From assembly GCA_013146195.2 (NCBI GenBank), contig CM028378.1:89896295-89960294 (forward strand): a stretch of DNA of 64,000 nt, given 5' to 3'. Made by a program: the position numbers and the translations under genes. Below are positions 54,959-64,000 of this stretch, in pieces; positions within the stretch are counted from its first letter, which is position 1; each line of letters opens with the position of its first letter. Below the pieces are notes generated by a model. It was not told where the DNA came from. It saw only the letters and a program-made list of their open reading frames with translations, and searched no databases. This DNA is from Codonopsis lanceolata (Eukaryota > Streptophyta > Magnoliopsida > Asterales > Campanulaceae).

Positions 54959-55243
54959 TGTGAGTGCCCCAATTTTTTATTTTTCTTAAAAAAAAACCTT
55001 TTTAAAAGGTGCGTGGAATGCATCCGGCCTCAATTGTGGACTCAAAATGTGATAAACAGAGTCGACATCTTTATTTTAAGGAAAAACAAAGAAAAATCAA
55101 ATATAACCATATTTCTAAAGGGTGCGGAGGCTAAGTTACGAGGTGGAAAGGTATTAGGCACCCAACTCGCCCTTTCGGTCTCAAAATAGTTTTTAGCTAA
55201 AATATGTTTTTTTATATTTATTTAACAGATAAAATAAAACATT

Positions 55244-55306
<63 letters not shown>

Positions 55307-56300
55307 ACAAACTTGCAACAACCTCCTTTATGGAGTTACAAATACATTTATAAAATTTTGGTCCTAATAATAGCTCTTTTTAGTGATATTTTCCTATAGA
55401 AATTCGGGTAGCATAACTACTTATTTTTATTACATCTGGCTGATCTAAATAACACTTTTTAATAAATAAAACTTTTAAATAGTCTACCTCTTGAAGCGTG
55501 GGGATGTTATCCCGTACCAACTAGCTTCTGGCCTTCAGGGACAAAGAGTCTTTTTTGCTACTTTGCTGGTGCGGGGATTCGGGCAGAGTGACTGCTTCCG
55601 AAAGTTGCTTTTTGGCCTCGGGATCCGGGCGGAGCATCTGCTTGCTTTTTTGCTGTTGTTTACTTGCTGATGCCGAAAATTGGGCAGAGCAACAACTTGT
55701 TTTCGCTGATTTGGCGTCTGGATTCGGGCAGGGCAACTGCTCTTTTTGGGATTTTTGGACTGGTGGAATAGGGCAGAATCCTTGCAGGGTAACTAGGTTT
55801 CACTTTGGCCGGTGAGTTTTAGTGTTTCGGGGAGATTTGACGAAGCTTCGGGGCTAGAGGAATAAATTCTATCAGCGCTCTCGGGAGAATTCACAAATTG
55901 CGCGGTGAAAAATTGTGTCTGAAATCTGAAGTCGGGCACCTCTATTTATAGCTGAGAGTGAGGCTTTCCTTTGCATTTAAGTTTTACTTTCTAAGCTTCA
56001 TCGGCTTGTAATGCGCGCTTAAGAGATTGCACCAAAGGCAAACTGCTACAGGGGATTTGGAACTATTGGGCACCACCCATAGCCATACTGGGCGCAGCGT
56101 CAGGAGTGACCATGGGCATCGCCTGTGGTCATTTCTGGTGTCCTTTTTGGCACTTAGGCCCCCTGCATTTCACGGTTTACGCATTCTGCTTTTGCTTTTT
56201 GCATTTTCGACCCTGTAACTTAACATTCGTTAGCTTTTTAACTGGTCTTGATATTTCATGTCATGTTACATACCAAGGGTACAAAATTGAAGTGTCTACA
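54959..56300 (-). repeat. Ogre-like 5' LTR, copy C (short subfamily)
   Basis: 1342 bp; on the minus strand it starts TGTAGACACTTC at 56300 and ends GGGGCACTCACA at 54959. It has TATAAATAG (55950-55942), GC patch (56046-56120), AAAAGACTCTTTG block (about 55545-55557), the GGCGAGTTGGG hairpin (55137-55170), an (AT)n tract (55246-55303) and a GCGTGGAATGC-type word (55010-55025) shared with copy A. It lacks the hairpin ladder of the long subfamily. Confidence 0.85.
55246..55303. repeat. (AT)n microsatellite
   Basis: About 29 AT dinucleotides inside the LTR of copy C. Confidence 0.95.
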
Positions 56301-56357
56301 AACACACAAAAGATCAAAATATAATTACCAAGTAAGGTTCATAACCCATCAACCTGG
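56301..56357. other. 57-base spacer between two divergent LTR elements
   Basis: Copy C starts at 56300 going left and copy D at 56358 going right. The AT-rich spacer ends ATCAACCTGG; CCTGG (56353-56357) is the candidate target copy of D. Confidence 0.6.
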
Positions 56358-57104
56358 TGTAGAAACCCCAATTTCATACCCCTGGTATGTGACATGACAT
56401 AAAATATCAAGACCTGTTAAAACATTAACAAATGTCAAGTTACAGGGTCAAAAGTGCAAAAGGACAAAGCAGGATGCGCAAAAGGACGAATTGCAGGGAC
56501 TAAAGTGCTCAAAAATGGTTAAATTTGGAAATGGGTGTGGCTACCATGGAATTTGGGCTTGGCGCCCAAAATGCTCTTCTTCAGCGCACAGTACACAAAC
56601 ATTTGCCGCAAAATGCAACTTACTTAGCACAGTGTACACTCGTTTGATGCGTGAAGAAGGAAATTTAATTCCTTCGGTGTCCCTGTTTTCTCCTATAAAT
56701 ACAGAGTCTCGGCTCCTCATTTGAAGAAGAGAAAATTTGCGTAAAGCTTCTCTGCGTTCTCGTTCTGTTGGAGAAATAGAGAGCGGTGTGAGATAGTGAG
56801 TGATCACCTCAAAAAGCCTCGAAACTCTGCCAAACTTCCTCCAAACACAAAACCAACCGATAGGAGTAAACCTTAGCCCCCCAGCTAGGTATCCACCCTT
56901 TTTCCCCGGTCCAAAAATCGTGGAAAGCGGTTGCTCGCCCGATTAAAAGGCCAAATCAGCCGAAATAAGCGTTATTACGCCCGATTTCAGCCTACCTCAA
57001 GCCAACAAACAACCAAACACAAACAGTTACTCTGCCTAAACCCCTAGGCCAAAAGTAACTTTCAGAAGCAGTCACGCTGCCCAAATTCACACAACACACA
57101 ACAC

Positions 57105-57138
<34 letters not shown>

Positions 57139-58311
57139 AAAAGACTCTCTCTCCCCGAGAGACAGAGCGAGCACACCCTAGGCTGTCTGTAAGTTTATTT
57201 TAAAGTCTTTCATTTTTGTAAAAGTATTATTTCCAATCCGGCCCAATGTAGATATATAAGCAGTTGTGCTGTCCGGATTTAATTAGGAAATAGTACTAAA
57301 TGTAGCCGTTATTATGGCCAAATGTTTTCAGATGTCTTTGTAATTATTTGCTTTATTTATTCATTAAAGTCTTTATTTGTAAAAGTATTATTTCCAATCC
57401 GGTCCAATGTAAATATATAAGCAGTTATGCTGCCCGGATTTAATTAGGAAATAATATTAAATGTAGTCGTTACTATGGCCAAATATTTTCAAGTATATTT
57501 GTGATTGTTTGTAAAAGAGACCTGCAAGTCCGTAATAATATAGATGTAATGGATGTATTTGTAGGCGGTTAATGCTTTATTTATCGTTAAATAAATATAA
57601 CAAAAAGCATACTTTAGCCAAAAACCGTTTGAGACCGAAGAGGCGAGTTGGGTGCCTAGCACCTTCCCGACTCGTAACTTAGCCTCAGAACCCGTTTTCT
57701 TTATCTCTAGTTCTTTTTTGGTTTTGCTTTATTTTTGCCTTAAAATAAAGATGGCGACTCTAAAAACATTTTGGATCCAGTGGGGCCTCGCAACATCTTT
57801 CTTTGCACTTTCACGTTCTCCCCTAAAAAAGGGAGAATGGGAATGGAAAGGTGATGTATTCCTATGTCCTGGTATCCCCTAAACAAGGGATAACTTGACG
57901 TAGAAAAGCCAAAGCACTCATAGTGATCCGAAATAGGCCATAAGTCTATTTTCATAAAATTCATAGTTGGGGCGCTGCAACATTCCTTCCTTGCACTTTC
58001 ACGTTTTCCCCTAAAAAAGGGAAAATGGGAATAGAAGGGTGATGCACTCTCATATCTTGATATCCCCTAAACAAGGGATAACTTGATGCGGGAAACCCAA
58101 AGCTCACATATTGGATCAAAAATCCACTAAAGGCAACCGAGGCGTATTCCAACGTGTTATTCCGACAGCACTCCTCCCGCACTTTTGATTTCTTCCTCCC
58201 CTAGAAAAGGGAGGGTGGAACGGGAGAAGTGGATGTCACCGCATCCGCACGGACGCGCACCCCTATCCAAGGGCGCATGGGGCGCGGGAGCACCCATCCC
58301 GGAAACCCACA
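56358..58311 (+). repeat. Ogre-like 5' LTR, copy D (long subfamily)
   Basis: 1954 bp from TGTAGAAACCCC to GGAAACCCACA. TATAAATA at 56694-56701, GC patch near 56560-56590, CTCTCTCCCCGAGAGACAGA block (about 57147-57167) preceded by a (CAA)n tract (about 57103-57138), an internal duplication of the TTTCCAATCCGG(C/T)CCAATGTA block (57230 and 57391), the GAGTTGGG/CCCGACTC hairpin (57643-57674) and five hairpins with the CCCTAAAnAAGGG core (57815, 57872, 58003, 58061 and 58193). GC-rich end. Confidence 0.85.
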
Positions 58312-58312
58312 G

Positions 58313-58330
58313 TGGCGACTCTGCTGGGGA
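58313..58330 (+). other. Primer-binding site of copy D
   Basis: TGGCGACTCTGCTGGGGA, one base after the LTR; the cleanest copy of this site in the window. Confidence 0.8.
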
Positions 58331-58723
58331 GATCGTTTTTATTTTAATAAATAAAATTGGAGGGCTAGACTCAGTAACCAAAACTTTTTTTCTTTTTTTT
58401 CTGGGTAAAGTATGCTTGTTATATTAATTTAAACAGTTGAATATTGCGTTTCTTTAACATCCGTATCTATATTTGTGGATATGATCCTCCATCTTGCAAC
58501 AGTTTCATTCCAAACACTGTTACAGATATACTTGAAAATATTCGTATTTTTCAAAAGAAATAAAAATTTGCAAAAGAAAAAAAAAATATATATATATATA
58601 TATGCAATATTTTATGTGCAATAATTTCCGGGCAGCACAACAAAAGGGCCGGGGCTTTATTTTTAATATCTCTTCATTTTCGGCCCTATTTATTATTTTA
58701 TTCTGCTTTATTTTCATTCCGCG

Positions 58724-58772
<49 letters not shown>

Positions 58773-59063
58773 TTCATTCTGTCATTTTATTTTGGGGATT
58801 AGGACTCATTTGTAATTAATAGGGATAGATAGATTCCCCACTTTTCTTTATATTTCTTGAAATGATATGCTTGCTTGCTCGCGCTCAAACTAAAAAGGCT
58901 GAGAAAATCTACAAAAAACAGCAAGATAGGTCATATCTGTTTTATTTTTACCTTTTAAAAAAAATCAAAAACAAAAAAAAAATCAGAAACAAAAAAAAAA
59001 TTCTTCCCTTTAAATCTTGCGTTGTGTTTATACATATTGGGGTCTTTGTTATTTTTCTTTGGT
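58331..59063 (+). other. Partial leader of copy D
   Basis: Matches the first half of leaders A and B (GGGCTAGACTCAGT, CCATCTTGCAACAGTTTCATTCC, GTAATTAATAGGGATAG, TGCTTGCTTGCTCGCGCTC), with an (AT)n tract at 58726-58769. It degenerates into A-rich sequence after 58950 and is then joined to the 3' region. Confidence 0.65.
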
Positions 59064-61747
59064 GCCACTAACAATTTTGCAGGGGCTGAAAAATAAAAAA
59101 CTTTTGACTATTATCATTTACTCTCCTGAGAGGATTGTCCAGATGTACGTAATCGTCATATCCCATTTCAAAAATCACAAAAAAAAAAAAGGATTTCTAG
59201 CAATAAAAAAAAATCATGTGTAATACTTAGTTTTCTTTTCATTTAAAAAATATATATAATCGTTTCTTTTTACAAAAAAAAAAGATCATAAAAAAATTGT
59301 TCTTTCAAAAATAAAAAAAAATCTCTATTCTTTCAAATTCAAAATTCAAAAAAAATTAGCAAAATGAAAATCTCTCTGTCAGAGTTGAACTACGATGACC
59401 TGAGCCTCGAAATGAGGAACGTAGGCAGCCTCCGGGTTCGGTCAAATGCTTTGATTTACTCTTCAAAAAAAAAAGAAAAAAAAAGAGGGTTTTCTATGTG
59501 TTTTCTTTTGTTTCCCAAAACATGGAAAGACAACACAAAACCCCCTCACCACCATTCTTAATCTCCAAATGCATCTCCCCTCTTAACTTCTCATAAATGC
59601 ATCATCAGTTGATAAGTGCATCGTTCATTCTCGAAGAAAAAAATTCAATAAATCCTACTTCGAGATGTTAAGGTCTGCAAAAAAAAAGAAAAAAACACAT
59701 AAAAAAAAGAGACCGATAGGGAGCCAGAAAAGAAAAGAGAGCTGGAAAAGCCAAGAAGGCGTAAAAACTGAAAGGCGAAATCCGAAAAGGCCGACTCAGA
59801 TCATAAGCAAGAATTCAAGACTTGGGGTTTTCAAACCCGTGGGTATCTCTTTCATATTGATGCCTACGGCCCATTCTTGCAGATTGTGCTCACCAGTCCA
59901 TTTGGTCTCCATTCTTTCAAAAGTCCAAGTATCTCCCCAGATCGAGCTTTCCAGAGGTATCTATATTCAAGTCTGGTAAATTTTTGCTTCTCCTATATTA
60001 GTTTGTCAAATTTTTTTCTTGATCTCTGAGCACATATCACCAAAGTATTTGTAAAAAAAAAAAAGAGGATGATGATGATGTGAATCAACTCATGTAAAAA
60101 TATGATAAAACTACACGGGTTGATAATGAGTCCTTTCTAATATGGACCCACAAACCCTTAAAAAAATTGTTCGATGAAGCAACCTTCTGCCTTGGTAAAA
60201 GGTCATCTTCAACCCATCATGAGCTATTAAATGGCACACTAGAGGCTTCCAACCATACACCAAACCTCTTCCAAGTACCGAACAAATCCACCACATACCA
60301 AAGCCTAACCATCTCTAAGAGCCGGCTTCTCAAAATCAGGTTGTTCCATCCTTATATATATCCACCAAGAGTGACAATCTTCTTTTATCCCAAGAGAAAA
60401 GGCAGATATCTCTTCAAAGAACTCCAAAATTGCTCCGAAAGGGTCAACAACAAAAAAGAGAAGAAGAAAAAAAAAGAGAAAAATAAGAGAAGCCTCTCCT
60501 GAACAACTTCCTCAAAATCTCTCACTCAAAAAAAAAAGAGAAGGAAAAAGATCAATCACACTTAGACCACCCCATAACCTACAACCAAAGCCAAAAGCCG
60601 ACCCTCCCAACCATATCCATAACCAGTCCAAAACCAACTTTCTATCCAAACCTTAAAAAAAGACAAAAATGGTCCCTTCTACCGCCTTCTTCAAAAAAAT
60701 CCATAGCCCAAAATACCTTTGAATCGGCCAATCAAATCCTCAACCCAAAGCTAATCCATCCCAAACACTTAAACAATACACCCCCAAACCTAGTTGCAAC
60801 TTATAGCTGCTTCAATCGGGTTGTAATGGATCCTATCCGTGATGAACTCCTTGCTAAAGACCATGAAATTATCAAAAGATAAATGTTAAGTAGGGTCCAT
60901 GAAACTCATGATATTGGCGATAAACTCGGATCATGACTTTCTTTTTCCATTAGAGTCATCCTCTTTCCCTCGAGCATACTCATTTCTATCTCCTACAAAA
61001 GTCTCTCTCCAAATCGAAGTCCGGCCGTCATGCCCCTTAGTTAATTTCTCCAGAACATTCCTCATGCAAAATTTGGTTGATCAAATTCATCCTCAAGCCC
61101 CGCCAAACTCATGGATACATAAAGACTCATCATCTCCGTAAGAATTGCCATTTCCATCTCTCTCAAGAAACGGAAACAAAAGGCATGATCCTTCGAAAAA
61201 CAAGCTTTTATCTTCGCATGCATTGAAAGATCTACCCTTATAAGGTAAAGCTCATGTAGGTTGAAAACCCGAAAAAGGCACAGTTAGAGCACAAAAAAAA
61301 CATGTAAAAAGGCAAAGCAAAGAAAAAAAAGCAAAGTGGTCCTCAGCATGATTAGTAGGATTTACTTAAATCTCCGATTGAATTTTTGAATGATGCACTA
61401 GTCAAAGACCGAAAATGAATCCAAAGATCCCATTCACCTCCATCTCAAATATCACCATCAACTCCTATATTCATAACTCTTCAAAGCCAACTGTAAGCCA
61501 CATTCAAGCTCTTATATTACATTTCCATCACCTTGCCTTATCTTGTCTTAACATATTTAAGAACAGATGATACATGCATATTCAAAAGTCCTTTTTCTAA
61601 GAAAAAGAAAAATTGTATCTGCGTGCTTTCTGCATCTTTTGTTTGCATCCTTTATTACATCTTATCCTCTTCACCGATCGCCTATAAAAGTCTCCCAATG
61701 ACATCTCACCTAGGATCACCTCCCAAAGATCCTCAAGAGCATCATCA
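59064..61747 (+). other. 3' untranslated region of copy D
   Basis: Starts CTAACAATTTTGCAGGGGCT. It has one GAACTACG...CGTAGGCAGCC stem-loop (59386-59430) with a different but still paired inner stem. It is collinear with 22446-25040; CG dinucleotides of copy B are mostly TG or CA here (for example TCTCGGCGCCACATATCGCG against TCTCTGAGCACATATCACC). A-rich and purine-rich runs near 59160-59350, 59465-59490 and 60450-60540. No coding potential. Confidence 0.6.
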
Positions 61748-61847
61748 NNNNNNNNNNNNNNNNNNNNNNNNNNNNNNNNNNNNNNNNNNNNNNNNNNNNN
61801 NNNNNNNNNNNNNNNNNNNNNNNNNNNNNNNNNNNNNNNNNNNNNNN
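61748..61847. other. Assembly gap (100 N)
   Basis: Exactly 100 N between the Ogre-like 3' region and the Athila-like gag, at GCATCATCA, the same sequence found at 24861 in copy B. The true junction is unknown. Confidence 0.95.
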
Positions 61848-64000
61848 GCCATGAACATATACCCTCAGACCAAGGATTGATCCTACTAAACACATATAAT
61901 CCTCGTTGGAGGAATCATCCTAATTTCTCATGGGGAGAAATAAACCGCTTACAACCTCAACCACCACAACCTCAACAATTTCCACATCAAGGACAATTGC
62001 GAGATGAAAGAAGTTTTCCAAAATCGCATGGAGCAAACAAAGGTCAAGCCGCCCTTATGAAATATTTGCTAGAAGAAGTAGAAAATTTAAAGGAAGAAAC
62101 TTGAAAAGGTTGAGACCATGAGAAAGAAAGGAAGTTCTCAGTCAAACCCGAACAAGCAAAATCTATCACTACTCTGGAAGTGGTAGAGTAATGGAGAAGA
62201 GGTAAGTGAACCTATTCAATCTTCTGATATGCCTGATAAATTAGATAATTCTGAAAAAGAGGTTGAAAAGGATAAAAATGAAAATAATCAAACAACTAAT
62301 CAAGAAGTAGAAAAAAGAAGTGCAAAACAAAGAAAGTCAAGAAGAAGTAGGACAAGAAATAGAACAAGAAGAAGAGGAACCTTATGTGGCACAACCACCA
62401 TATGTTCCTCCAATTCCGTTTCCTAGAAACATAAAAAATGATGGATAAACAATTCTCGGAAATTTATAATATGTTATCCAAAGTGAATGTTAACCTTCCT
62501 TTGCTTAATGTTATTAAAAATATTCCAACCTATGCTAAGTTTTTCAAAGATCTTCACTCTAAGAAACACAAATTCGAAAACAATGAAAAAATTATTGTTT
62601 CTGAAAGCGTCAAGTGCGGTTTACAACCGAACTTTCCCCTAAGTTGAAAGATCCTGGTAGCTTTAATATTCAAGTTTCATTGGGTAGTTCTAAAAAGATG
62701 AAGGCTATGCTAGATTTAGGAGCAAGTATTAACTTAATGCCTTTTGCAGTCTATAAACAATTATGGTTGGGAGAACTAAAACCCACTAATATGTCTTTAC
62801 AATTAGCTGATCATTCAGTTAAACATCTTTTGGGTATAGTAAAGGACATCCTAGTTCATGTTGATAAACTAATCATTCCGGTTGATTTTGTGGTTCAAGA
62901 GATGGAAAGGAAAATTTGCACAAATAATGAAGTCCCTATCTTGTTAGGCAGGCCTTTTATGGCCACTGCCAATACAATGATAAATGTTAAGAATGGTAAA
63001 CTTACAATGTTAGTCCTAGGTGAAACTGTAGAAATCTCAGTCTTTGATGCTATGAATAGACCTAGTGACATGAATGCATGTTTCTTAATTGATGAAATAG
63101 AAAAATTAACAACTCAAACCTTTGAAGAAAATTGTGAGGATGACGATTATGAGAAAGATGTATTTGTAGTTTATGATGATAGACCTGTCCCTCCCATAAA
63201 ATTAGATATTGATGAGTTAGAAAGAGAAATAAGAGAGAATGATGAAAGAAAAGAGAGAGAAAGATTGGAAGCCCTTAAAAATAAAAATAATGATAATATG
63301 GAAAAATCAGAATCAAAAATTAATTTTGGTAAAATAGAAAAAGAAGAGGATGAAAATAATGATGAAGAAGAAGTGAAAATTTTAAAATCACTTTTTGAAG
63401 AAACAGAAGTAGAGGGTGAAATAATAGAAAACATTGAGGAAATTAAAGAAGAAACAATTAAACTTGAAAATTCTGAATTTATTCCATCTGTTAAATCTCC
63501 TCTTGAAGAAAAATTAAAGCCATTACCACCCCACTTAAAATATGCATTTTTAGGGGAAGGTAAAACTTTACCTGTTATAATTGTTGCAGATTTAACAGAA
63601 GAACAAGAAGCAAGCCAATAAAAAGTTTTATGGACACATAGAGAAGCCATAGGATGGTCCTTAGTAGACTTAAAAGGTATTAGTCCATCTATGTGTATGC
63701 ATAAAATACATTTAGAAGAAGATAGTAAACCTTCTAGAGAAAGACAAAGAAGACTTAACCCTCACATGGAAGAAGCAATGAGAAAAGAAGTCATTAAGCT
63801 TCTCGATGCAGGTATAATTTACCCAATATCTGATAGTAAATGGGTTAGTCCAGTTCAGGTAGTTCCTAAGAAATCAGGAATTACAGTAGTTAAAAATGAT
63901 AAAGATGAATTAGTTTCTACACGAACTATCACCGGTTATAGAAATGTGCATTGATTCGAGGAAATTAAATGCGGCAACTAGGAAGGACCACTTTCCCTTA
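61848..64000 (+). pseudogene. Athila-like Ty3/gypsy gag end, protease and start of RT
   Basis: NTYNPRWRNHPNFSW (about 61883-61930) is the gag C-terminal word of Athila/Tat elements. A basic/acidic linker broken by stops follows (62100-62430), then MLSKVNVNLPLLNVIKNIP and AKFFKDLHSKK. A frameshift near 62612 precedes the protease: KLKDPGSFNIQ, MLDLGASINLMP (aspartic site reads D-L-G-A-S, usual for this clade), VPILLGRPFMATANT. A very acidic Glu/Lys/Asp-rich spacer (63120-63500) links to KPLPPHLKYAFLGEG. TAA at 63619 interrupts, then the RT begins: EAIGWSLVDLKGISPSMCMH, LLDAGIIYPISDSKWVSPVQ. A frameshift near 63944 comes just before the conserved CID-RKLNAAT word, and the element runs off the window. 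Confidence 0.85.

Larger units (their letters stand above)
56358..61747 (+). mobile_element. Ogre-like copy D: leader fused to 3' region, no gag or pol
   Basis: LTR (56358-58311), PBS (58313-58330), first part of the leader (58331 to about 58960), then from about 59064 the 3' region collinear with 22446-25040 of copy B, up to the N gap. The second half of the leader (CACACGTGCAC to the GTATAG pair) and all of gag and pol are missing. This is an even smaller derivative than copy B. The 3' LTR, if it exists, is lost in the gap. Confidence 0.6.

Noticed and set aside
63171..63650. Minus-strand 159-codon Ser/Phe-rich ORF
   Set aside because: Antisense of the acidic spacer in the Athila-like protease-RT frame, which has clear homology on the plus strand.
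1..64000. Host protein-coding genes, rRNA, tRNA or plastid inserts
   Set aside because: No intact non-transposon reading frame with family motifs and no RNA gene pattern was found on either strand; absence is by eye only.

Overview
The window is nuclear DNA from a seed plant with a repeat-rich genome, probably a eudicot. Nothing in it looks like an intact host gene. Almost every base that can be assigned belongs to decayed, nested retrotransposons: an Ogre/Tat-like Ty3/gypsy family, a Tekay-like chromovirus, an Athila-like element, another Ty3/gypsy fragment, a Sirevirus-type Ty1/copia element and two L1-type LINEs. Every coding region carries stops, frameshifts or truncations. No search could be run, so clade names rest on motifs and layout that I recognise.

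Layout. 1-2.9 kb: minus-strand remnants of a plant-mobile-domain-like ORF1 with intron-like borders and an LTR-like promoter. 3.0-8.7 kb: Ogre-like copy A (LTR, primer-binding site, leader, start of gag), interrupted by a 2.8 kb solo LTR with a perfect 5 bp target duplication. 8.7-9.8 kb: unassigned. 9.8-18.8 kb: Tekay-like element on the minus strand with 3.7 kb LTRs, of which only integrase and chromodomain survive; it ends at a 100-N gap. 18.9-34.9 kb: Ogre-like copy B on the plus strand, which has LTR, leader, gag and 3' region but no pol (TR-GAG-like); a 5.9 kb LINE sits in its 3' region beside a 0.9 kb hairpin array. 34.9-41.6 kb: Sirevirus with gag, protease, integrase, RT, RNase H and an env-like ORF. 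41.6-46.6 kb: minus-strand Ogre-like 3' LTR and 3' region. 46.6-47.75 kb: integrase C-terminus of another Ty3/gypsy element. 47.75-53.0 kb: second LINE, minus strand. 53.07-56.3 kb: minus-strand Ogre-like copy C (gag, leader, PBS, LTR). 56.36-61.75 kb: plus-strand Ogre-like copy D, which runs from leader straight into 3' region; then a second 100-N gap. 61.85-64 kb: Athila-like gag/protease/RT, running off the edge.

The Ogre-like family is the main actor and can be compared across copies. Its LTRs start TGTAGAcACCCC and end in CA, followed by a one-to-few-base spacer and a PBS beginning TGGCGACTC. Copies A and C have short LTRs (about 1.3-1.5 kb). Copies B, D and the LTR at 41618-43421 have longer ones (1.8-1.95 kb) with an extra block of small hairpins. 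The strongest signals outside the genes are families of inverted repeats in this element whose arms change in a compensated way: (1) a 30-hairpin higher-order tandem array in the 3' region of copy B, (2) a six-times repeated stem-loop in the 3' regions, and (3) a five-hairpin ladder with a fixed loop near the LTR end. These are the observations I would check first.
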